Shown here: one piece after another, positions 58,046 through 64,000 of the stretch
Position numbering within the stretch: the stretch's first letter is position 1
How the letters are laid out: each line of letters opens with the position of its first letter
Assembly: GCA_963798805.1 (NCBI GenBank)
Contig: CAWCVC010000005.1
Coordinates: forward strand, 372,001-436,000
Direction of reading: 5' to 3'
Length of the DNA stretch: 64,000 nt
Source: CAVZCK01 sp963798805
Lineage (GTDB): Bacteria > Pseudomonadota > Alphaproteobacteria > Rhizobiales > Rhodomicrobiaceae
The notes under the pieces: model-generated
What the model saw: only the letters and a program-made list of their open reading frames with translations
Told to the model about the DNA's origin: nothing
Database searches by the model: none
Translations under genes and position numbers: made by a program

Positions 58046-60052
58046 GTGACCCTTCGGACCATGCAGGCCGCCCCCGCAGAAGTGACGCTTCGCGATCTCG
58101 CCAACGCCATCCGCGCCCTTTCGATGGACGCCGTGGAGGCTGCGAAATCCGGCCATCCGGGAATGCCGATGGGCATGGCCGATGTGGCCACGGTGCTGTT
58201 CACGCACTTTCTGAAGTTCGACCCCGCCGCGCCGGACTGGCCCGACCGCGACCGTTTTATCTTGTCCGCCGGCCACGGCTCGATGCTGCTCTATTCGCTC
58301 CTCTATCTGACCGGCTATCCGGAGATGACTCTCGACGAGCTGAAGAATTTCCGTCAGCTCGGCTCGATCACCGCCGGACATCCCGAATATGGCCACGCGC
58401 CGGGCATCGAGACGACGACCGGGCCGCTCGGACAGGGGATCACGAATGCCGTCGGAATGGCGCTGGCCGAGCGGCTTCTCAATGCCCGTTTCGGCGACGG
58501 GCTCGTCGATCATTATACTTATGCGCTGGCCGGCGACGGCTGCCTGATGGAAGGCATCAGCCATGAGGCAATTGACCTTGCCGGCCATCTGCGCCTGTCG
58601 AAGCTGATCGTGCTGTTCGACGACAACAGTATCTCGATCGACGGCCCGACCTCGCTTTCGACCTCGATGGATCAGTTTGGCCGCTTCGCCGCAGCCGGCT
58701 GGGATGCCCGCCGGATCGATGGGCACAATGAGGCCGAGATTGCCGAGGCGATCGAAGCCGCGCGCAACACCGACCGGCCGAGCCTCATCGCCTGCAAGAC
58801 GATCATCGGCTTTGGCGCCCCGAACAAGCAGGGCACGGCCTCCACCCATGGCTCACCGCTAGGTGCAGATGAGATCGGCAAGACCCGCGAAAAGCTCGGC
58901 TGGCGCTATCAGCCTTTCGAGGTGCCGGAGGCAATCCTTGCGGCATGGCGCGCTTCGGCGGCGCAGGGCAAGGCTGAGCGGCGAAGCTGGCTCGGGCGGC
59001 TCGAGGACTATCCGCGCCGCGCCGATTTCGAGCGCATGATCTCAGGGGAAACCGGCACGGCGCTCGGCGAGGCAGTCGCCCGGATAAAGGCGAAATTTGC
59101 GGCCGAGATGCCGAAGCTTGCGACGCGGCAATCCTCGCAGGCAGTGCTCGAGGAGCTGACGGCGGCCCTTCCCGGTCTGATCGGCGGCTCCGCGGATCTC
59201 ACCGGCTCGAACGGCACCAAGACCAAGGCGATGAAGCCCGTCAAGCCGGGCGATTTCTCCGGCAGCTACATTCATTACGGCGTGCGCGAGCACGGCATGG
59301 CGGCGGCGATGAACGGCATCGCGCTGCATGGCGGCTTCATCCCCTATGGTGGGACGTTCCTGACCTTTTCTGACTATTCGCGTCCGGCGATCCGGCTCGG
59401 CGCCCTGATGGGGCTGCGGGTCATTCACGTGATGACGCATGATTCGATCGGGCTCGGCGAGGATGGACCAACGCATCAGCCAGTCGAACATCTCGCGGCG
59501 CTTCGCGCGATCCCGAACCTGCGGGTTTTCCGTCCGGCCGACGCGATGGAAACGGCGGAGTGCTGGGCCGTCGCGCTCGAATTCGCGAGAACTCCATCCG
59601 TGCTCTGCCTGACGCGCCAGGGGCTGCCGCCGTTACCGGCTCGCAAGGAGCTTGAAACAAATCTCTGCGCCAAGGGTGCCTATGTCGTGCATGAGCCCTC
59701 CGCGCCGCGCCAGATCACCCTGATCGGGACCGGCTCCGAGCTTCAGCTTGCGCTGGCGGCGGCCAAAAGCCTCGATGCAGAGGGTGTTGCCGCCGCCGTG
59801 GTGTCGATGCCGTGCTGGGAGCTGTTCCGTGCGCAGCCGGAGGACTATCGCAAAGCGGTGCTGGGCGACACGCCGCGCGTGGCGGTTGAGGCGGGCGTTC
59901 GCTTCGGCTGGGATGGGTGGATCGGGCCGGATGGCGGCTTCGTCGGCATGAGCGGGTTCGGCGCGTCGGCTCCGGCGGAGGCGCTTTACGAGCATTTCGG
60001 CATTACCGCCGAGGCAGTTGCGCGCGCAGCGCGGGACGCTTTGTCGAAATAG
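58046..60052 (+). CDS. tkt: Transketolase
   Basis: About 668 aa. ThDP-binding and active-site motifs: AAKSGHPGMPMGMADVATVL, YALAGDGCLMEGISHEAIDL, VLFDDNSISIDGPTSLSTSM, GTASTHGSPLGADEIGKTRE, YIHYGVREHGMAAAMNGIAL and IHVMTHDSIGLGEDGPTHQP. Transfers C2 units in the pentose-phosphate pathway (and the Calvin cycle or serine cycle in some relatives). GTG at 58046 has the ribosome site GGAGA at the right distance; ATG 58061 is an alternative. Confidence 0.94.
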   Translation: MTLRTMQAAPAEVTLRDLANAIRALSMDAVEAAKSGHPGMPMGMADVATVLFTHFLKFDPAAPDWPDRDRFILSAGHGSMLLYSLLYLTGYPEMTLDELKNFRQLGSITAGHPEYGHAPGIETTTGPLGQGITNAVGMALAERLLNARFGDGLVDHYTYALAGDGCLMEGISHEAIDLAGHLRLSKLIVLFDDNSISIDGPTSLSTSMDQFGRFAAAGWDARRIDGHNEAEIAEAIEAARNTDRPSLIACKTIIGFGAPNKQGTASTHGSPLGADEIGKTREKLGWRYQPFEVPEAILAAWRASAAQGKAERRSWLGRLEDYPRRADFERMISGETGTALGEAVARIKAKFAAEMPKLATRQSSQAVLEELTAALPGLIGGSADLTGSNGTKTKAMKPVKPGDFSGSYIHYGVREHGMAAAMNGIALHGGFIPYGGTFLTFSDYSRPAIRLGALMGLRVIHVMTHDSIGLGEDGPTHQPVEHLAALRAIPNLRVFRPADAMETAECWAVALEFARTPSVLCLTRQGLPPLPARKELETNLCAKGAYVVHEPSAPRQITLIGTGSELQLALAAAKSLDAEGVAAAVVSMPCWELFRAQPEDYRKAVLGDTPRVAVEAGVRFGWDGWIGPDGGFVGMSGFGASAPAEALYEHFGITAEAVARAARDALSK

Positions 60053-60065
60053 AGGCTGACGAGAC

Positions 60066-60089
60066 GGAAGCCGCCGCCTTGCGGCTTCC
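60066..60089. terminator. Hairpin between convergent tkt and the DapA-family gene
   Basis: GGAAGCCGC / GCGGCTTCC with a 6-nt loop. There is no long T run on either side, so termination is only likely. Confidence 0.45.
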
Positions 60090-60103
60090 GACCGCGAGCG
60101 CCG

Positions 60104-61018
60104 CTACCCGGCCACGTGATTCCTGAACAGCTCGGTTTCGGCGATCCGCGAGCGCAATCTGAGCCAGTCCCCCTCCGGCAAATTCGCGAGCGGCGGGTGC
60201 ATACGCCGCCATTCGGCGTCGCCCTGCATTTCCGCCAGCAGCCACTTCACGGCCTGGATCAGCGGGAAATCCTGAATGACGGCGCGGATCTCCAGCGCAG
60301 ACTTCAGCGCCTGCGCCCCCGCCGATGTGCTCCGCGCTTTCCAGCCGCGAGAGACGATCGCGCCGGTCACATTGGTCGTCCCCGAGATGCAGCCGGCGAA
60401 TTTCACCTCCGGCAGCTTCGCCAGGATGGCTTCGGAGCCGGGAAATACCGCGATCGAGGGGATCCGCTCGGCGAGCACCTGAGCGTTCTGCAGATCGCCG
60501 CTCGAATCCTTGATGCCGCTGAGCACGTCCGGGAAGCGCTTGGCCAGTTGCTCCACCACCTCGACCGGATAGGGCACCGCGGACATTTGCGGGATATGGT
60601 AGAGATAGAGCCCGAACCCGCCGCCACAGGCGCGCTCGATCACCCGGCCGACGTAATCTTCGAGTGCCGCATCGCTGATGCCTTTGTAATAGAATGGCGG
60701 CAGCAGCAGCGCGCCGGCATAGCCGAGTTCGCGAGCCGCCTTGGTCAGCGTCACCGCGTCTTGCAGCGCCGCCGCGCCGGTGCCGACCATGAAACGGTCC
60801 ATCGGCAGTCCCGAGCGGGCGACGGCGCGCATCGCGGCGAGCCGCTGCTCTACCGAGAACGAGGTCGCCTCGCCGGTCGTGCCGAGCAGGTTAACGCCAT
60901 CATTGCCGCCCTCGCCGAGAAGCCAGCGGCAATGGCCGACGAGCTTTTCCTCGTCGACGCTGAGGTCAGATTTGAGCGGCGTGGCCGCGGCAGCAAAAAT
61001 TCCGGAAAGTCTGGGCAT
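60104..61018 (-). CDS. DapA/NAL-family aldolase (dihydrodipicolinate synthase-like)
   Basis: 304 aa TIM barrel. GTTGEATSFSVEQRLAAMRA (substrate loop), Tyr in GLYLYHIPQMSAVPYPVEVV and the Schiff-base Lys in DVLSGIKDSSGDLQNAQVLA. The sequence VNLLGTTGEATSF differs from true DapA (GTTGESATL), so this is probably one of the paralogues acting on other 2-oxo acids, such as a sugar-acid or 4-hydroxy-2-oxo aldolase. Confidence 0.85.
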   Translation of the reverse strand: MPRLSGIFAAAATPLKSDLSVDEEKLVGHCRWLLGEGGNDGVNLLGTTGEATSFSVEQRLAAMRAVARSGLPMDRFMVGTGAAALQDAVTLTKAARELGYAGALLLPPFYYKGISDAALEDYVGRVIERACGGGFGLYLYHIPQMSAVPYPVEVVEQLAKRFPDVLSGIKDSSGDLQNAQVLAERIPSIAVFPGSEAILAKLPEVKFAGCISGTTNVTGAIVSRGWKARSTSAGAQALKSALEIRAVIQDFPLIQAVKWLLAEMQGDAEWRRMHPPLANLPEGDWLRLRSRIAETELFRNHVAG

Positions 61019-61147
61019 GGCCTCCTCGCTCGTTCATTTGCACGGTCAGACGGGCCGGGTGCAGCATGGCGAACCGGAACGGCCTCGCGGATGCGACGTT
61101 CCTCTTGATCCCCGGCGGCGAAAAGCATAAGACATCAACCCACCGAG

Positions 61148-61222
61148 GGGCCATAGCTCAGTTGGGAGAGCGCGTGAATGGCATTCACGAGGTCGGCGGT
61201 TCGATCCCGCCTGGCTCCACCA
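61148..61222 (+). tRNA. tRNA-Ala (GGC)
   Basis: GGGGCCA acceptor with TGGCTCC, D-arm AGCTCAGTTGGGAGAGC, anticodon loop ATGGCAT with anticodon GGC, T-arm GGCGGTTCGATCCCGCC, and an encoded CCA. It is next to the defence island. Confidence 0.94.
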
Positions 61223-61366
61223 ATAATCCCAACGACTTAGCTAAAATCGTGTGATACTCGTTAGCCATAGCGGCTAACACCGGGCTAACAGTATGATGGG
61301 CATTACCGGGTAGTGCTGTCGTAGCGCTGGATTGTGAATTCGACCATTCGGGTGACGCTGCGCGCA
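61223..61366. other. tRNA 3' flank, likely island boundary
   Basis: Contains the inverted motifs GTTAGCC and GGCTAAC around 61260-61289 but no integrase. The base composition becomes more AT-rich from here rightward. A spurious minus-strand ORF covers the tRNA. Confidence 0.45.
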
Positions 61367-61840
61367 TCAGCGGAACATAGGGCCTGAGCAAACCGCTGCC
61401 AGAGCGAGCAAATCGACGTGGGCTAGCTTCCAGCGCTGAGGTTCATCTGAATGACAGATCACTTGCGGAGGTGCCGCATCTAGACAATGCCACTCAAATC
61501 GAAACGCATGGATGATTTTGTTCGTGGCGTCCCGATAGAATAAATCCGTCACTTGGTCGTCACCTTGGATCACGCTGCCTAATGCAGCCGCACCAATCTC
61601 TCTGAGATATTCAGCGATATTCTGCCGACTATCGAGAATACGCAATTGGGTCGCCAACTCAAGTAAGGCGCGATCGGCTCGCTCTTCCGCAAGATCAAAA
61701 CATGACCTCCAGACCAAATTGTCCTTGTCTGGAAAACGAGCATCGAACGCTACTGCTAAGGCCGCACGCGAGTAAGCATGCGCCATTACCAGCGCAAGAT
61801 TCTCATGAACGAGCCTTGTGACCACATGTTCTTGATGCAT
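61367..61840 (-). CDS. Uncharacterised protein next to the Hachiman genes
   Basis: 157 aa from ATG 61840 (MHQEHVVTRLVHENLALVMA). Mostly helical by composition: LVWRSCFDLAEERADRALLE, RQNIAEYLREIGAAALGSVI, then VTDLFYRDATNKIIHAFRFE. No motif that I recognise. The longer upstream frame to 62050 is not protein-like. It is divergent from hamA, about 250 bp away, and has the same lower-GC style. It may be cargo of the same island; no function is proposed. Confidence 0.6.
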   Translation of the reverse strand: MHQEHVVTRLVHENLALVMAHAYSRAALAVAFDARFPDKDNLVWRSCFDLAEERADRALLELATQLRILDSRQNIAEYLREIGAAALGSVIQGDDQVTDLFYRDATNKIIHAFRFEWHCLDAAPPQVICHSDEPQRWKLAHVDLLALAAVCSGPMFR

Positions 61841-62090
61841 TGATTGCGCCTGTGAGCTCGCTACCCGTTCATTCAACGGAATTGGATTGAATACATTACA
61901 TATCAGTATTTGAATAGGATTGAGGGGGCTGTGCAATACAGGATAAGCAACTGGCAGGATTGACAAAGTCCTAAACTTTAAAGCTGTTGCTTTATTGCTA
62001 TTTTTTGTTACACAAAGGCCACAGGGAAAAATTCCGAAATCAATTTTCACGCTTTACATCGCGCCGTCCTCGAACGGCACGCGCCCAAAT

Positions 62091-62957
62091 ATGCTAAATT
62101 CCTCACCGTATAAAAACCGTCCTCGCCCATTGCTTCGGGCAGTAGTGAAACGGTTAGAGCCTTCACCGGGTCTGGCGGGGATGTGCGCGGGGTTCGAAGC
62201 AGGAAAGTGGCGGGCCGAGCATCTTGCAAATCATCTCCTCACCTGGCTTCCGGAGTTTGCCCTGAATGAGCGTGAGTATGCCAGTCTATCTGGCGCAAAC
62301 GCCGTACAGGCGCTCCGCGACGCCGCCCGGACGGTCTACACGTCCGAAAAGTATGAAAGACGGGGGGAGATTGGTGAACTACTACTGCACGCTGTAATCC
62401 GACAAGAATTTGATTCGGTCCCGCTGATAAGCAAAATTTTCTTCAAAGATTCCTCCAACGATACCGTTAAAGGGTTTGATGCTGTCCATATTGTCGAAGG
62501 TAGCGATGGCCTTGAGTTATGGCTTGGCGAGGTGAAGTTTTATCAGGACGCTGCCGCGGCCATTCGCGACATCGTCAAGGAACTCGCCGCTCACATGGAG
62601 ATCCCCTACCTTCGCAGCGAATTTGCAGCGATCTGGCGAAAGATCGACGCAGATTGCCCATTTCGTGATGAATTGCGCCCCATGCTGGAAGACGAAAATA
62701 CGACCATGGATGTCGTCTTCAAGCGGATATGTATTCCGGTGATGATCACGTACGACAGCGAAACCGTTAGCGGCTGCGGCATCACTGATACTGATTATGA
62801 AATCGCTATAACGCAGGAATTTGAAAGCATTTTGCAGAAATTCGCGGAGAACGATCTTCCCGCCGAGGTTAAGATTATTCTCACGCTGCTGCCGATGAAT
62901 AACAAAACATCGTTGCTGGCGCTCTTCGATAAAAAATTGAAGGGGTTAATGGCGTGA
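62091..62957 (+). CDS. hamA: HamA, DUF1837 nuclease-like subunit of Hachiman
   Basis: About 288 aa from ATG 62091; ATG 62181 is a later option and ATG 61995 an earlier one. DUF1837 pattern: CAGFEAGKWRAEHLANHLLT, WLPEFALNEREYASL, YERRGEIGELLLHAVIRQEF, then a PD-(D/E)xK-like active site with Asp in NDTVKGFDAVHIV and E-x-K in LELWLGEVKFYQDA. In Hachiman, HamA is the DNA-degrading effector held by the HamB helicase. The stop overlaps the hamB start. Confidence 0.88.
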   Translation: MLNSSPYKNRPRPLLRAVVKRLEPSPGLAGMCAGFEAGKWRAEHLANHLLTWLPEFALNEREYASLSGANAVQALRDAARTVYTSEKYERRGEIGELLLHAVIRQEFDSVPLISKIFFKDSSNDTVKGFDAVHIVEGSDGLELWLGEVKFYQDAAAAIRDIVKELAAHMEIPYLRSEFAAIWRKIDADCPFRDELRPMLEDENTTMDVVFKRICIPVMITYDSETVSGCGITDTDYEIAITQEFESILQKFAENDLPAEVKIILTLLPMNNKTSLLALFDKKLKGLMA

Positions 62958-64000
62958 CGCCGGCAGAAATCAAAGCGGCAATATCCACGCCGTTGCTTGA
63001 GCCCGATACTGCGTTTCGTATCCTCAAAGCAGTCGGGCTCATGCTGGCAAAGACCCCCGACAGCACGATGGCGCAAGAGATCTTAATCCGCCTGCTCGCG
63101 CGCCGGGACGAGTGTGTTGGTCAGGAGGCTTTGCTGAATGCCCTCTTGAGGCATGTCGGACTGTTTCCTTACGCAGAACCCGATCATCTCGGTACGCGCG
63201 ATCTTGTCGCCCTGGAATTTCATCGGCCTGCCGGCCCGCTGGGAGATGCAGGGGTTGTGTTTCACCGGGTACAGGCCGAAGTGTATTGGGCGCTTATGGG
63301 CGGGGAGAATGTCATTTTAAGCGCCCCGACAAGTTTCGGAAAAAGCCTGCTTATCGATGCAATGGTTGCATCGGGACGGTTTCGGCAAATCGCGCTTGTC
63401 GTTCCCACTATTGCGCTCATCGACGAAACGCGAAAACGCCTGGCGAGATTTGCGGGCAGTTATAAGATCATCACGCATGGGTCTCAACGCGCAGAGGAAG
63501 GACGAGGCACGATCTTTATCCTGACGCAGGAGCGCGTAATCGAGCGGGACGATCTGGACGGCATCAAGTTCTTCATAATCGATGAGTTCTATAAGCTGAA
63601 TCCTCAAGGGGACGACAACCGCGCGGATATTCTGAATCACGCGCTCTACAAGCTGCTTGCGACCGAAGCGCAATTTTACCTGCTTGGTCCCAACATCCGA
63701 TCAGTGCCTCTCGATCCGCGAGGGCGGATCAATGCACGCGTGATCGTCAGCGATTACGCCACGGTCGCGAGCGATGTTGTGCGTGTCAATACCAGGGGCG
63801 GCAAAAAGGAAGCGCTCCTTGGTCTTGCCAAACAGATCGACGGCCCTGCACTCATTTATTGCCAATCGCCGGCGAGCGTCCGTCGGGTCACAGAGCTCCT
63901 CCTTTCGGGGGAGATCACTGACGAAGCAGGTGACCTGAAGCCCACGACAGAGTGGCTTGAGCAGAATTTTCACGCTGAGTGGATCGTGACCCGTGCGCTC
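62954..64000 (+). CDS. hamB: HamB, Hachiman helicase (partial, runs off the right edge)
   Basis: GTG at 62954 overlaps the hamA TGA by 4 bp (GTGA), so translation is coupled. 349 codons are open to the window edge. An N-terminal helical region of about 100 aa precedes the superfamily 2 helicase core: Walker A NVILSAPTSFGKSLLIDAMV, motif Ia-like ALVVPTIALIDETRKRLARF, and a DEAD-type motif II as DEFY in FFIIDEFYKLNPQGDD. Motif II lies before LLATEAQFYLLGPNIRSVPL. The C-terminal helicase half lies outside the window. Confidence 0.87.
   Translation, partial: MTPAEIKAAISTPLLEPDTAFRILKAVGLMLAKTPDSTMAQEILIRLLARRDECVGQEALLNALLRHVGLFPYAEPDHLGTRDLVALEFHRPAGPLGDAGVVFHRVQAEVYWALMGGENVILSAPTSFGKSLLIDAMVASGRFRQIALVVPTIALIDETRKRLARFAGSYKIITHGSQRAEEGRGTIFILTQERVIERDDLDGIKFFIIDEFYKLNPQGDDNRADILNHALYKLLATEAQFYLLGPNIRSVPLDPRGRINARVIVSDYATVASDVVRVNTRGGKKEALLGLAKQIDGPALIYCQSPASVRRVTELLLSGEITDEAGDLKPTTEWLEQNFHAEWIVTRAL

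Noticed and set aside
61185..61391. ORF ending VEPGGIEPPTS
   Set aside because: A false ORF from the tRNA-Ala gene on the opposite strand.

Overview
The window looks like part of a Hyphomicrobiales (Rhizobiales) alphaproteobacterial chromosome. The evidence is the high-GC coding style, an ImuA-ImuB-DnaE2 mutagenesis cassette behind a GAAC-N7-GAAC LexA-type box, an MmgR/suhB-like small RNA, two phasin-type proteins (suggesting polyhydroxyalkanoate storage), an EcfG-like sigma factor, and the many insertion sequences (IS). The genus cannot be fixed from the sequence alone.

Layout. 1-23 kb is an IS graveyard. It holds an IS256 with an IS3 inside it, an ISAzo13 inside a MetA-type outer-membrane gene, an IS1380 inside an AraC-type gene, and a block at 14.0-20.3 kb in which an IS1380 lies inside an IS3 inside an IS1182, next to a second type of IS1380, all within one HWE-type histidine kinase gene. 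Intact genes here are few: a Crp/Fnr regulator, an ECF sigma factor, a small zinc-ribbon protein and tRNA-Thr. From 23-33 kb the DNA is largely intact: a cNMP-binding/thioredoxin-reductase-like fusion, a cupin, imuA-imuB-dnaE2, two small secreted proteins, rlmB and tRNA-Tyr. dnaE2 carries two in-frame palindromic insertions. 33.3-35.7 kb holds IS1, IS3 and IS256 material. 36-44.4 kb is a complete potassium-uptake locus read leftward in the order small ORF, kdpF, kdpB, second kdpF, kdpA, kdpC, kdpD, kdpE; this B-before-A order is unusual. 44.5-47 kb is a decayed integrated element (phage-type ORF, IS1380, recombinase C-terminus) ending at tRNA-Met. 47.3-61 kb is housekeeping and metabolic: a PmtA-like methyltransferase, mnmA, two phasins, a sensor kinase, a photolyase remnant, an N-formylglutamate amidohydrolase, the small RNA, a HisN-like phosphatase, another IS1380, an FAH-family enzyme, transketolase and a DapA-family lyase. 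From tRNA-Ala at 61.15 kb to the right edge there is a Hachiman-type defence pair, hamA and hamB (hamB runs off the edge), with a divergent unknown gene.

Working together: kdpD/kdpE should sense low potassium and switch on the Kdp pump. imuA-imuB-dnaE2 form an SOS-inducible translesion synthesis operon. HamA (nuclease-like) and HamB (helicase) should act as an anti-phage pair in an island beside tRNA-Ala. For several IS insertions, computing the deletion by eye (element plus one target duplication) restores the interrupted reading frame exactly, which fixes element ends and insertion order.
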